A stretch of 47,963 nucleotides of DNA, from assembly GCF_003428875.1 (NCBI RefSeq), contig NZ_QQRS01000012.1, positions 1 through 47,963 of the forward strand, written 5' to 3'. The notes below the pieces were generated by a model. The model was given only the letters and a program-made list of their open reading frames with translations. It did no database searches and was not told the origin of the DNA. This stretch comes from Planomicrobium okeanokoites (GTDB taxonomy: Bacteria; Bacillota; Bacilli; Bacillales_A; Planococcaceae). The position numbers and the translations under genes were made by a program. Of the stretch, positions 33,996-45,896 are shown piece by piece; within the stretch, counting starts at the first letter, position 1, and every line of letters begins with the position of its first letter.

Positions 33996-35516
33996 TTATT
34001 TTTCTTCCTCGAATTCCGCGTGGCTCTTATGCCATTTGCCGAGTGAGAACAAGATTCCTAAGATCAGAGCCCCAGCTGCTACAGCGACTCCTCCGAATAA
34101 CGTAAACATATCGGAATAGCCTTCGTAGTTTCCTGTATCATTATCGAACTCTTTAAGAATGTTAAGTTTCAGTAAGCCAAACATCATATAGCCCAATACG
34201 ATCGGTGTAATGACGCCAAGACAGAATTTCCACCATCCGCCAAGCTGGATGTCAGAAATAGCATTCGCATGCGTTTTAAGCTTGTCTGCTTTACGCAGGA
34301 TCCAAACCACCATGACAACTTCGACAAGCCCGACTGCTGCAACACCGAATTGGTTGATGTAGTAATCTGCAAGGTCAAGGAAGTAAAGACCGCCTTGAGT
34401 AGCGAACAAGATGGAAATGACTGCAGCCAATCCCCCACCGAATGCAACCGCTTTGCGGCGTGATGTGCCGAATTTTTCAGCAATTGCTGCTACATATGTT
34501 TCAGTGATCGACATCAACGAAGTCAATCCAGCCAACGTCAATGACAGGAAGAACAGGACGCCGAAGAGTCCATTCAATCCAGGGAATTCATTGATGATCT
34601 GCGGGAACACGACAAACGCCAAACCGACGCCGGCAGTTGCCACTTCAGAAACTTCAACTCCGGATTGTGCGGCCATGAAGCCGAGTACAGCGAATACCCC
34701 AATCCCTGCAAGCAACTCAAAGCTTGAGTTTGCAAATCCGGTAATGAAAGCATTATTTGTAATATCCGATTTTTTCGGAAGATAACTTGAATAAGTGATC
34801 ATAATTGCAAATGCTACGGATAAACTGAAGAAGATGTGTCCGTATGCAGCAACCCAAACCGAAGGATCCATGATTGCATCAAAATTCGGTTCGAAGAATG
34901 CGTTCAGACCCATCATTGCTCCGTCCAACGTAACAGCACGGATGACAATGATCAGGAAAATCACAACCAATGTCGGTATAAAGATCCGGTTGGCAGCTTC
35001 AATCCCTTTCTTGACACCAGCAAGTAATATACCAAGTGTAATTGCCCAAACCAGTACTAATGGGATAAAGACTCCCCATACGATATCGCCGGTTTGCCCC
35101 GGGACGTCTCCCAGTTGAAGAAAATCTCCAAATAAGAAGGCCTGTGTGTCATCTCCCCAAGCCTGGTTGACTGCGAATATTGTATAACGCATTGCCCAAG
35201 CGATGATGACAGCATAATATACGGATATGACGAATGATACAAGTACAGCCCACCAGCCGAGCCATTCCGCTTTCTTGCCGCTCATGCGGAAGAATGATAA
35301 TGGTGCTGATCCCCGGTATCTGTGACCGATGGTGAATTCTAAGATTAGAATCGGTATCCCTGCGGTTAACAGAGCGAATAAGTACGGTATAAAGAATGCT
35401 CCTCCACCATTTTCATAGGCCACATACGGAAAACGCCAAATGTTTCCCAAACCGATTGCCGAGCCCACTGCCGCCATGATAAAACCGGCGCGTGTCCCCC
35501 ATTGCGAACGTTCCAT
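33996..35516 (-). CDS. Neurotransmitter:sodium symporter family transporter, MetP-like
   Basis: A 506-residue NSS protein with about twelve hydrophobic segments and the signature QWGTRAGFIMAAVGSAIGLGNIWRFPY (residues 5-31). Longer than the NSS protein at 12341-13675 and, unlike it, paired with a MetS-like peptide, so methionine/alanine import is the best guess. It ends in a cytoplasmic charged tail (KSHAEFEEEK). GGGGGAG precedes ATG. A promoter and a structured leader of about 80 bases lie upstream. Confidence 0.92.
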   Translation of the reverse strand: MERSQWGTRAGFIMAAVGSAIGLGNIWRFPYVAYENGGGAFFIPYLFALLTAGIPILILEFTIGHRYRGSAPLSFFRMSGKKAEWLGWWAVLVSFVISVYYAVIIAWAMRYTIFAVNQAWGDDTQAFLFGDFLQLGDVPGQTGDIVWGVFIPLVLVWAITLGILLAGVKKGIEAANRIFIPTLVVIFLIIVIRAVTLDGAMMGLNAFFEPNFDAIMDPSVWVAAYGHIFFSLSVAFAIMITYSSYLPKKSDITNNAFITGFANSSFELLAGIGVFAVLGFMAAQSGVEVSEVATAGVGLAFVVFPQIINEFPGLNGLFGVLFFLSLTLAGLTSLMSITETYVAAIAEKFGTSRRKAVAFGGGLAAVISILFATQGGLYFLDLADYYINQFGVAAVGLVEVVMVVWILRKADKLKTHANAISDIQLGGWWKFCLGVITPIVLGYMMFGLLKLNILKEFDNDTGNYEGYSDMFTLFGGVAVAAGALILGILFSLGKWHKSHAEFEEEK

Positions 35517-35604
35517 AATTTCTCCCCCTCTTTACGAACTTCCAATTTCCTTACAGAAAAATGGGAAGTTTGTATATTTTCAGATTATTATCTAATCTAA
35601 AAAT

Positions 35605-35633
35605 AGTATACCGAGCAGGTTGTTCAAAGTAAA
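35605..35633 (-). promoter_or_regulatory. Promoter of the NSS-MetS unit
   Basis: TTTACT (35628-35633), 17 bp, TATACT (35605-35610). The leader contains two inverted repeats: AGATTA / TAATCT (35582-35598) and AACTTCC / GGAAGTT (35537-35570), the latter just before the RBS. Confidence 0.75.
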
Positions 35634-35679
35634 GACGATTTCTCATATTTTTTTCAAAAAACTATTCTAGCAATAATAA

Positions 35680-35706
35680 AAAAGCGGAGAGAAATTCTCT
35701 CCGCTT
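35680..35706 (-). terminator. Terminator of the NhaC-type gene
   Basis: AAGCGGAGAGAA pairs with CTCTCCGCTT, followed by TTTTTATTATT on the minus strand. Confidence 0.92.
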
Positions 35707-35711
35707 CCATT

Positions 35712-37289
35712 TTATTGAGCATTTCTGGTTTTTTCGAGTATAGTTGTACGCTGTGACCAAACAACGAATAGTATTGCCAGGATAACAACAACAGCCAGCA
35801 ACGACCATATCAGCGACCCTGTAAGGCCTATGACTAAATACCCGATTGCAGCAATTGCTGCCGCTGTGAGCGCATATGGAAGCTGTGTAGCGACGTGGTC
35901 CATGTGATTGCTTCCGGCTCCAGTCGAAGACAAGATCGTTGTATCAGAAATCGGTGAGCAATGATCACCGAAAACCGCACCTGCAAGAACTGCAGATAAT
36001 GACGCCAATAATAATTCCGGTGCGGCTTCAATCATGATGGTTCCGGCAATCGGCAATAGAATACCGAAAGAACCCCATGATGTGCCTGTTGAGAATGCCA
36101 TGACACCAGCCAGCAGGAATAATAATACCGGAAGAACTGAAACCGGTATATTTCCTTCACTTACAATCCCTGCAAGATACGTACCTGTTTCAAGCGCTCC
36201 GATCAGGTAAGTCAATGACCAGGCGAAGATCAGAATCAGAACTGCACCGATCATTGATTTGATCCCTGCCCAGATTCCTTTGCCGATCCATCCGGCATTG
36301 GCAGTTTCATTTTTATTCATTTGAAGCAAGTAAAGCACGATGGATGTGATGGTCCCAAGAAGTCCACCCACCAATAACGATAAAGGAACATCCGTATTTT
36401 CAAAAATCAGCCAGACATCCATTTGCTGGCCTGCGTTCTGATAACCCGTCCACAACATTGCGGCGATGGTGCCGGCAACCAATACAAGAATTGGAAGCAG
36501 TAAATCAAGAACACGCCCGTGGGAATGGGATGGAAATTCTTCTTTCATCTCTCCAGGAATCGATTTATCCGGATCGTAAAGCTGACCGTTTTCGATTGCA
36601 TTAATTTCGTGTTTTTTCATTTCCCCGAAATCGACATCACGGTAGGCAACGAAGAAGACGATCGCCAGTGCAGCAATCACGTAGAAGTTCATCGGCGCCA
36701 TCCATAGGAATGCTTCCAAAGCCGAATACTCTACGAACGTCTGCCCAGCAAGAATCGTAGCGATGATCCCGATGATTGCGGCGCCCCAGCTCGATACCGG
36801 TGAAACCACGCAGACAGGAGCTGCCGTAGAATCGATGAAATAAGCGAGTTTCGCACGAGATACTTTATAACGGTCTGTTATGGGACGAGCAACCTGTCCG
36901 ACCGCCAATGCATTGAAATAATCATCGATGAAAATGACAATGCCGAGCGCTACTGTAAGAACTTTTGCTCCGCGGCGTGATTTGACCCGTTTTGAAGCCC
37001 AGTCAGCAAACGCATGGCTGCCTCCGGACAAACTGACGAAAGCAGTTATGATGCCAAGCAATAATAGGAATAGAAGAATATAGACATTATATGCATTAAA
37101 GCCTTCATCCCAGAAGATCACTTGAAATGATGTAAATAATTCCTGCATTGCACCAACTGGCGCGAATGACGTTAGAATGAGCGCCGCTGAAATGATACCT
37201 ACGCCCAATGATAATAATACCCGCCGGGTCAGCAATACCATGACGATTGCGATAATCGGCGGCAGGATCGAGAAGATCGTGTTTTCCAT
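35712..37289 (-). CDS. NhaC-family transporter, probably a lysine permease (LysW-type)
   Basis: A 525-residue polytopic protein of the NhaC antiporter superfamily. About twelve helices are visible, with conserved IFIDDYFNALAVG (near 118-130), DSTAAPVCVVSPVSSWG (near 150-166) and, in the second half, GTSWGSFGILLPIAG and FGDHCSPISDTTILSS. The lysine riboswitch immediately upstream is decisive for interpretation: NhaC-type proteins under L-box control have been proposed as lysine transporters (LysW). Lysine uptake, rather than plain Na+/H+ exchange, is therefore inferred. GGAGG precedes ATG. Confidence 0.88.
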   Translation of the reverse strand: MENTIFSILPPIIAIVMVLLTRRVLLSLGVGIISAALILTSFAPVGAMQELFTSFQVIFWDEGFNAYNVYILLFLLLLGIITAFVSLSGGSHAFADWASKRVKSRRGAKVLTVALGIVIFIDDYFNALAVGQVARPITDRYKVSRAKLAYFIDSTAAPVCVVSPVSSWGAAIIGIIATILAGQTFVEYSALEAFLWMAPMNFYVIAALAIVFFVAYRDVDFGEMKKHEINAIENGQLYDPDKSIPGEMKEEFPSHSHGRVLDLLLPILVLVAGTIAAMLWTGYQNAGQQMDVWLIFENTDVPLSLLVGGLLGTITSIVLYLLQMNKNETANAGWIGKGIWAGIKSMIGAVLILIFAWSLTYLIGALETGTYLAGIVSEGNIPVSVLPVLLFLLAGVMAFSTGTSWGSFGILLPIAGTIMIEAAPELLLASLSAVLAGAVFGDHCSPISDTTILSSTGAGSNHMDHVATQLPYALTAAAIAAIGYLVIGLTGSLIWSLLAVVVILAILFVVWSQRTTILEKTRNAQ

Positions 37290-37328
37290 GAATAGTTTCC
37301 TCCTATTTTTTGATGGAATAGAATGGAG

Positions 37329-37580
37329 AAAAAAAAAGCCGGCTCTATCCTAAGGGACAAGTCGGCTTCCTACAATTCGTCTGTGCGGTAAAACATCAAA
37401 CAACCCTGTAGCTCTCCATTTATGCAAGCATAAATGACAGTGACATCCCTGTTAAGGATGCCCCCAGCCTCACTTTCCGGTGACAACGGAAAATGGACTT
37501 CGGCAAAACCGCCTTTCAAATATGATCATCGCTGTCACGCTCACATATCTTACTCATCGGTTTTGCAGCCTCTACCCATC
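37329..37580 (-). ncRNA. Lysine riboswitch (L box) with terminator
   Basis: The minus strand carries the L-box core in order: GGTAGAGGCTGCAAA near 37578-37562, then GATGAGTAAGATATG, AAAGGCGGTTTTGCCGAAG, GAGGCTGGGGGC, CTGTCATTTATG and GGAGAGCTA near 37417-37409. This matches the B. subtilis lysC element segment by segment. Downstream (37329-37368) AAGCCGAC...GCCGGCTT plus nine T forms the expression-platform terminator. Lysine binding should terminate transcription before the NhaC-type gene. Confidence 0.93.
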
Positions 37581-37598
37581 GATATACAATTCTTTGTT

Positions 37599-37627
37599 AG
37601 CATATACTAAAATTGTTTTGAAATCAA
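37599..37627 (-). promoter_or_regulatory. Promoter driving the lysine riboswitch
   Basis: TTGATT (37622-37627), 17 bp, TATGCT (37599-37604) on the minus strand, 20-25 bases upstream of the aptamer and only 22 bases after the yunD stop. Confidence 0.6.
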
Positions 37628-37648
37628 GGTCAATTTCATCCAGTTCTC

Positions 37649-38992
37649 CTACCGCACCATGTTCCGCGAAAAATAACCGCTGAATACGTCCCGGATAAAC
37701 TCCGGCATAAAATAGGTTTTGGCTGAACGTTTGAATTCCGGAAAGAAATATCCGAATGTGAACATATCCAAAGTGATGAGTTTATAAATTTGATCACTGT
37801 CAGCAATGTGCCCATTTATATATAACTGATGATTGTCCAGATCCATCCCCGTACGGATCATCTTACCGAAAACTGCACCTCTGAAACCCAATCCTTTCAA
37901 CTCAAGCTGTGGCCATTCAGCATTCATTGACTGAAGATATATCTCCTTCAGCTCAGCACCGCTCAGTTCGATCATGCACGGATTTATGGGATGAGGAAGC
38001 ATCTGATGGAAATCGTAGCGTGTTATTTCACCAAGCGGCATGTCCTGCATAAACAAGCCGGCGTTGAACAGCGCACAATCCGCCCCCGAGAACTCGATCA
38101 TGGCCTTGCCGAACAACTGGGCCATCTCAGATTCCTTAAACCATTCGGCTTTAAGGGCTGCATCATTATAAAACACAGCATCCCTCATCAATTCTTTCCC
38201 GTGTTCCCGCAGCTTCTGGTCATAATTTTCGTCAGGATTCTCTAATTTCTCTGTTTCAATTAAATACGCTTTTTTCTTTTTCAGATCTTCTTCTATAATA
38301 ACGTGCCCGAGATAAGCGCCGAACTTGCCTGCAGCTCCGAGCAGTACATTGCCAATTTCTTTTCCTTCATGAAAAATATGGTGGGTGTGCGCCCCTAATA
38401 TCAAATCGATTTCCGGACAGCTTTCAGCTAGAAGTTCATCTTCTCTTATCCCCAGATGCGACAAGCAGACAATAAAATCTGTTTCAGCCTTGACCTCTTC
38501 GACGGCCTGCAGAATGGAGTCCCGGGCTGCAGTCACTTTCCAGCCCAGCCTTTCATAAAAAGGTGTGAATTCGGCTGTGGCACCGACAAGGCCAATCCGT
38601 TTGCCTTCGGGTGTCCGAATGATTTTATACGGCTTGGCCCAATCCGGCCGTTCGCCGTTTTCAGCTATGAGGTTGGATAGGATGATATCAAAATCCGCAT
38701 CCCTGTATAATTCATCCAATTCCTCTTTCGATAAAGTGATGCCTTCGTTATTACCTATTGTCACTGCATCGTAACCCGCTTCATTCAACAATTTCACATT
38801 ACCTTTCCCCGCTGTGCCTTCAGTGAACGGATGCGAACGGTCCACATGGTCACCGATATCCAAAATGAGACAGAAATCGCCCATTTCTTCGTGCCACTGC
38901 TTCCGTTCAGCCAAAAAAGCATGGATACTTGGCCAATTGCCAAAATGGCTGTGCAGATCATTTGTGTGATAGATATGAATAGTTTCAGCCAT
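37649..38992 (-). CDS. yunD: Metallophosphatase/5'-nucleotidase family protein YunD
   Basis: A 447-residue calcineurin-like phosphoesterase fused to a 5'-nucleotidase C-terminal domain. The metal motifs HTNDLHSHF (9-17), DIGDHVDRS (about 45-53), TIGNNEG, SHLG and LGAHTHH are all present; the C-terminal half shows NAGLFMQDMPLGEIT. No signal peptide is seen, so it acts in the cytoplasm, unlike secreted UshA relatives. Matches B. subtilis YunD (462). Probably co-transcribed behind yunF (27-base gap). No terminator is seen before the lysine riboswitch promoter. Confidence 0.92.
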   Translation of the reverse strand: MAETIHIYHTNDLHSHFGNWPSIHAFLAERKQWHEEMGDFCLILDIGDHVDRSHPFTEGTAGKGNVKLLNEAGYDAVTIGNNEGITLSKEELDELYRDADFDIILSNLIAENGERPDWAKPYKIIRTPEGKRIGLVGATAEFTPFYERLGWKVTAARDSILQAVEEVKAETDFIVCLSHLGIREDELLAESCPEIDLILGAHTHHIFHEGKEIGNVLLGAAGKFGAYLGHVIIEEDLKKKKAYLIETEKLENPDENYDQKLREHGKELMRDAVFYNDAALKAEWFKESEMAQLFGKAMIEFSGADCALFNAGLFMQDMPLGEITRYDFHQMLPHPINPCMIELSGAELKEIYLQSMNAEWPQLELKGLGFRGAVFGKMIRTGMDLDNHQLYINGHIADSDQIYKLITLDMFTFGYFFPEFKRSAKTYFMPEFIRDVFSGYFSRNMVR

Positions 38993-39019
38993 TTTAAAAC
39001 ACCTCTTTATCGCCTCTCG

Positions 39020-39880
39020 TTAAAATTCCCCTTCAAACAGATCCAATTGCTTGGGAGCCAGATCTTCGAAGGTCAAGTCATTCATCTGCTGGAATTGCTT
39101 TGCATCTCCTGCTGCATGCCCGCCGGAGTTATTATTAAAAATGACATAGACATTGTCGGCCTGTTCAGCCAGCTTATTTGCCGCTCTGCTAATTTCTGTT
39201 AACTCTTCCTGGTTATAGTCATATAAATATCGGACTTCACGCCATTTTTTCGAGTTCCCTACATTCTGCCATCCGTGAACATTGCGGCCATGCAGCCTGA
39301 ACAGTACCTTATCTTTTCGGGTTGAGACTGGCACCAGCGGAATCGAGCCATCACCCGCTTGCGGCTCATCACAAACTGAATGGATCAAGTTATGCTCCCG
39401 CAGAAACTCGAAGGTTTTCTCCCGGAACCCTTCTGCATACCAGGATTGATGGCGGAATTCGATCGCCAAATCGAATTCACTCAGCTTGCTTGTTATTCGC
39501 CTGATTTCGTCCACATTTTCTTTGACACAATCAAACCATGGAGGAAATTGCAACAGCACCATCGCGAGCTTGCCCGCTTCTTTCAGCGGCCTGATGGATT
39601 TAATATACGCCTCATACATTTCCTCCTCTGTATCAAACGGGTTTTCTCCGCGCAAATGTCCGGTCATTGCCTGATATGCCTTCACGATGAATTGAAAAGA
39701 ATCTGGTGTCTCGGCAATCCATTTCCGGATATTTCTTTCCGGCTGCACGGCGTAAAATGAAGAATCCAATTCAACGATCGGAAAATGTCCTGTGTAATCG
39801 GTCAACTTGTCTTTTTGCTTCGAGCCTGGACTATAGACATCCGGATGGTCTCCCCACCCCGTCAATCCCGCATAAATCAT
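39020..39880 (-). CDS. yunF: DUF72-family protein YunF
   Basis: A 286-residue TIM-barrel-like DUF72 protein: IYAGLTGWGDHPDVYSPGSK at the N-terminus, DYTGHFPIVELDSSFYAV (about 28-45), LAIEFRHQSWYAEGF and VYVIFNNNSGGHAAGDAKQFQ near the end. Matches B. subtilis YunF (282). The biochemical role is unknown. It is followed closely by yunD, a conserved pairing suggesting a common pathway. Confidence 0.9.
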   Translation of the reverse strand: MIYAGLTGWGDHPDVYSPGSKQKDKLTDYTGHFPIVELDSSFYAVQPERNIRKWIAETPDSFQFIVKAYQAMTGHLRGENPFDTEEEMYEAYIKSIRPLKEAGKLAMVLLQFPPWFDCVKENVDEIRRITSKLSEFDLAIEFRHQSWYAEGFREKTFEFLREHNLIHSVCDEPQAGDGSIPLVPVSTRKDKVLFRLHGRNVHGWQNVGNSKKWREVRYLYDYNQEELTEISRAANKLAEQADNVYVIFNNNSGGHAAGDAKQFQQMNDLTFEDLAPKQLDLFEGEF

Positions 39881-39963
39881 TCCGCCACCTCCGAGATACT
39901 GTTAGTTAAATGATAGCACAGAAAAAATAGAACGTCCTACCTGAGCTTTACCCGTAAAACACA

Positions 39964-39999
39964 GAAAAAATCCCCACTGCAATTAAGCAATGGGGATTT
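39964..39999 (-). terminator. Terminator of the suf operon
   Basis: AAATCCCCATTGC pairs with GCAGTGGGGATTT (one mismatch) and is followed by T-rich sequence, 14 bases after the sufB stop. Confidence 0.92.
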
Positions 40000-40012
40000 G
40001 TATAAGAATTTA

Positions 40013-41410
40013 TTAACCGATTGAACCTTCCATTTCGAACTTGATCAAACGGTTCATTTCAACCGCGTATTCCATCGGAAGTTCTTTTGTAAATGGTTCG
40101 ATGAAGCCCATAACGATCATTTCAGTAGCTTCCTGCTCAGAAACGCCGCGGCTCATCAAGTAGAACAATTGCTCTTCGGACACTTTTGAAACTTTCGCTT
40201 CGTGCTCCAAAGATACATTGTCGTTCAGGATTTCATTGTATGGGATCGTATCAGACGTGGACAAGTTGTCCATGATCAACGTATCACATTCAATGTTTGA
40301 ACGGGCGCCGTCAGCTTTACGGCCGAAACGGACAATCCCGCGGTACGATACTTTACCGCCTTGTTTCGAAATCGATTTCGAAACAATGGAAGATGAAGTA
40401 TTCGGTGCCATATGGATCATTTTCGCGCCAGCATCCTGATGCTGTCCTTTACCTGCGATTGCAATCGATAATGTCATACCGCGTGCGCCTTCACCACGAA
40501 GGTAAACTGCAGGGTATTTCATCGTCAATTTGGAACCGATGTTGCCGTCGATCCATTCCATTGTGCCGTTGGCATCAACGAATGAACGTTTTGTAACCAG
40601 GTTATAGACGTTGTTTGCCCAGTTCTGGATAGTTGTGTAACGGCAATAAGCATCTTTTTTAACAATGATTTCAACTACAGCAGAGTGCAGTGAATTCGTT
40701 GTGTAAACCGGTGCTGTACAGCCTTCCACATAGTGGACGCTTGCGCCTTCATCAACGATGATCAGCGTACGCTCGAACTGCCCCATATTTTCCGAGTTGA
40801 TGCGGAAATAGGCTTGCAGCGGCGATTCCACTTTAATGCCAGGCGGTACATAGATGAATGAACCACCTGACCATACAGCTGTATTCAAAGCGGCGAATTT
40901 ATTGTCGGCAGCCGGAATGACTGTCTGGAAGTATTCGCGGAACAGGTCTTCGTTTTCACGAAGTGCAGCATCAGTATCTTTAAAGATGATGCCCATGTCT
41001 TCAAGTTCAACCTTCATGTTGTGGTAGACAACTTCTGATTCATACTGTGCAGAGACACCTGCAAGGTATTTTTGTTCAGCTTCAGGAATACCCAATTTAT
41101 CAAAAGTCTGTTTAATTTCATCAGGCACTTCATCCCATGAAGTTTGGCTTGCTTCAGATGGTTTGACGTAATAAGTGATTTCGTCAAAGTTTAAAGGCGC
41201 CAAATCGCCGCCCCATTGTGGCATCGGCATTGAATAGAACAATTTTAGGGCTTTCAAACGTGATTCAAGCATCCACTCAGGTTCGCTTTTGATATTAGAA
41301 ATTTCTCTGACGATATCTTCTGTCAAACCGCGTTTAGAGCGGAAAATCGAGACATCCTTGTCATGGAACCCATATTTATAATCACCGATTTCAGGCATTT
41401 TTTTAGCCAT
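40013..41410 (-). CDS. sufB: Fe-S cluster assembly scaffold SufB
   Basis: A 465-residue beta-helical scaffold, the same length as B. subtilis SufB. The conserved N-terminus [19 protein letters not shown] and core [37 protein letters not shown] and [20 protein letters not shown] are visible. It forms the SufBCD complex on which the Fe-S cluster is built. It is last in sufCDSUB, 21 bases after sufU, and ends at a terminator. Confidence 0.97.
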   Translation of the reverse strand: MAKKMPEIGDYKYGFHDKDVSIFRSKRGLTEDIVREISNIKSEPEWMLESRLKALKLFYSMPMPQWGGDLAPLNFDEITYYVKPSEASQTSWDEVPDEIKQTFDKLGIPEAEQKYLAGVSAQYESEVVYHNMKVELEDMGIIFKDTDAALRENEDLFREYFQTVIPAADNKFAALNTAVWSGGSFIYVPPGIKVESPLQAYFRINSENMGQFERTLIIVDEGASVHYVEGCTAPVYTTNSLHSAVVEIIVKKDAYCRYTTIQNWANNVYNLVTKRSFVDANGTMEWIDGNIGSKLTMKYPAVYLRGEGARGMTLSIAIAGKGQHQDAGAKMIHMAPNTSSSIVSKSISKQGGKVSYRGIVRFGRKADGARSNIECDTLIMDNLSTSDTIPYNEILNDNVSLEHEAKVSKVSEEQLFYLMSRGVSEQEATEMIVMGFIEPFTKELPMEYAVEMNRLIKFEMEGSIG

Positions 41411-41431
41411 TATCGTTCCTCCGTTCTTGTG

Positions 41432-44395
<2,964 letters not shown>

Positions 44396-44413
44396 GCCAG
44401 TCTCTCCCTTCAA

Positions 44414-45190
44414 TTATGCTTGTCCTACAGTCTCGTCTTCAATTCCAAGTTCCTGTTTGATCCAGTCATAGCCTTCCGCTTCCAATTTATGCGCAAGTTC
44501 TGCTCCGCCGGATTTAACAACGCGGCCCTGCATCATGACATGGACATGGTCAGGCGTGATGTAATTCAATAGACGCTGGTAGTGAGTGATGATCAGGCAT
44601 CCGAAATCTTCGCCTTTCATTTGGTTGATCCCTTCGGAAACGACTTTCAATGCATCGATATCCAAACCGGAGTCAATTTCATCCAAAACAGCGATTGTCG
44701 GTTTGATCATCATCATTTGAAGAATTTCATTGCGTTTCTTTTCCCCGCCTGAGAATCCTTCATTCAGGTAGCGCTGTGCCATATCCTGGTCCATATCCAA
44801 AACTTCCATTTTGCTGTCCAGCTCGCGGATGAATTTCATCAATGAAACTTCATCGCCTTCTTCGCGGCGTGCGTTCATGGCAGAACGCATGAAGTCAGCG
44901 TTTGTTACACCAGAAATTTCACTTGGATATTGCATAGCCAGGAAAAGACCTGCGCGCGCGCGTTCGTCAACTTCCATATCAAGAACATCTTCGCCATCCA
45001 ATGTGATGGAACCAGAAGTCACTTCATATTTCGGGTGGCCCATGATAGCTGAAGCCAATGTTGATTTACCTGTACCGTTCGGACCCATGATTGCATGAAT
45101 CTCGCTTGTATTAATAGTTAAGTTTACACCTTTTAAAATCTCTTTACCTTCGATTTCAACGTGTAAATCCTTGATGACCAAAGTTGACAT
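44414..45190 (-). CDS. sufC: Fe-S assembly ATPase SufC
   Basis: A 258-residue ABC-type ATPase with Walker [10 protein letters not shown] (36-44), signature FSGGEKKR and Walker [13 protein letters not shown]. It powers SufBCD rearrangement and is cytoplasmic. First gene of sufCDSUB; GGAGGT precedes the ATG and a good promoter lies about 60 bases upstream. Confidence 0.97.
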   Translation of the reverse strand: MSTLVIKDLHVEIEGKEILKGVNLTINTSEIHAIMGPNGTGKSTLASAIMGHPKYEVTSGSITLDGEDVLDMEVDERARAGLFLAMQYPSEISGVTNADFMRSAMNARREEGDEVSLMKFIRELDSKMEVLDMDQDMAQRYLNEGFSGGEKKRNEILQMMMIKPTIAVLDEIDSGLDIDALKVVSEGINQMKGEDFGCLIITHYQRLLNYITPDHVHVMMQGRVVKSGGAELAHKLEAEGYDWIKQELGIEDETVGQA

Positions 45191-45236
45191 GTAAATACCT
45201 CCATATAGTTAATGTTGAACGGATAACCATTCTTAA

Positions 45237-45279
45237 TTAGTATCATTCTAATCTTAACCGATATCGACTGCTCTGGCAA
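45237..45279 (-). promoter_or_regulatory. suf operon promoter with 7-1-7 palindrome
   Basis: TTGCCA (45274-45279), 17 bp, TAAGAT (45251-45256) on the minus strand. At 45237-45251 TTAGTATCATTCTAA is a 7-1-7 inverted repeat with one mismatch, the architecture of Fur-family operators though not their consensus, lying between the -10 and the expected start. The promoter is good; the operator is speculative. Confidence 0.7.
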
Positions 45280-45349
45280 ATCATTAAACCAGGTTCTGCG
45301 GCTGCGGGAAAACAATTTAAAAATCAGTATTTCTAAAGTGAAAAGCGAT

Positions 45350-45470
45350 TATTTACCAAAAAAAATAGTGAATTTCATTTTCAATGAAAGCCGCATAATT
45401 GAGAATGGCTTTCAGTAAGTGAAATATTATGCGGCTGCTGCAATGCTGGCAGTATATTCAGTAAAGCAAG
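45350..45470 (-). other. Structured non-coding stretch, possible small RNA or attenuator
   Basis: No gene is seen between the suf promoter and the terminator at 45488. On the minus strand AGCCGCATAAT (45426-45436) pairs perfectly over 11 bp with ATTATGCGGCT (45389-45399). GGCTTTCA (45385-45392) competes by pairing over 8 bp with TGAAAGCC (45407-45414). Then comes the hairpin TTTCATT / AATGAAA (45373-45389), with T8 a few bases further on (45358-45365). A TATACT at about 45450 is the only -10-like sequence and lacks a good -35. Confidence 0.4.
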
Positions 45471-45487
45471 GCATAAGTCCAAGCATA

Positions 45488-45517
45488 AGAAAAAGCCGAT
45501 GCTAAACGCATCGGCTT
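45488..45517 (-). terminator. Terminator of the small sigma-B gene
   Basis: A perfect 10-bp stem AAGCCGATGC / GCATCGGCTT with a 5-base loop, then TTTCTTATG on the minus strand. Confidence 0.88.
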
Positions 45518-45541
45518 CCTTTCAGTTTTCAACTGCTTATT

Positions 45542-45736
45542 TTATATATCACGGTGTACTTGACGCTCTAACTGAGAAACGATTCTTTGACTGTCATTAT
45601 ACTCCTGTTCTCTCCGTTGTTCCACTTCAATAATTTTTCCCGGATCGTTCTGATACTCATTGATTCCAAATCCATGTGCATTTCTAAATGCCTGTTCCAT
45701 TTTCTCAGTATGCTCGATACCGTTTGACTCGATAAT
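45542..45736 (-). CDS. Small hydrophilic protein with sigma-B promoter (unknown function)
   Basis: An open frame ending EQEYNDSQRIVSQLERQVHRDI. From ATG 45700 it is 52 residues (MEQAFRNAHGFGINEYQNDP onward) but has a poor RBS. A well-placed AAAGGA lies seven bases before an in-frame ATT at 45736, which would give 64 residues and an unusual start codon. The product is charged, Gln/Glu-rich, with no membrane segment or cysteines. I do not recognise the family. Support comes from the canonical sigma-B promoter at 45773-45797 and its own terminator. Confidence 0.6.
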   Translation of the reverse strand: MIESNGIEHTEKMEQAFRNAHGFGINEYQNDPGKIIEVEQRREQEYNDSQRIVSQLERQVHRDI

Positions 45737-45772
45737 GAATCATTCCTTTCAGATTATCTTTCAATATCAATT

Positions 45773-45797
45773 ATACCCCAATGATTTAGCGCTAAAC
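45773..45797 (-). promoter_or_regulatory. Sigma-B (general stress) promoter
   Basis: The minus strand reads GTTTAG (45792-45797), 13 bp, GGGTAT (45773-45778), matching the B. subtilis sigma-B consensus GTTTAA-N12-15-GGGTAT with one mismatch. The start would be near 45765, about 30 bases before the ATT candidate start of the small gene. An overlapping sigma-A -10 (TATAAT) has no good -35. Confidence 0.75.
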
Positions 45798-45857
45798 GTA
45801 ATAAAGGGTAATTTGTCTGAAAATGGACCTATCGTCATAGTTTCTGGAAAATATAAG

Positions 45858-45889
45858 AAAAAGCCCGACATTTGCATGCCGGACTTTCG
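45858..45889 (-). terminator. Terminator of the lipoprotein gene
   Basis: AAGTCCGGCA pairs (with G-U pairs) with TGTCGGGCTT, then TTTCTTATA on the minus strand. Confidence 0.75.
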
Positions 45890-45896
45890 ATTTTAA

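Noticed and set aside
37480..37683. 67-codon plus-strand open frame
   Set aside because: It lies antisense to the lysine aptamer and the yunD end, with no RBS; it is a shadow of the structured RNA.
45660..45896. 78-codon plus-strand open frame
   Set aside because: It is antisense to the small sigma-B gene, its promoter and a terminator, and has no RBS.
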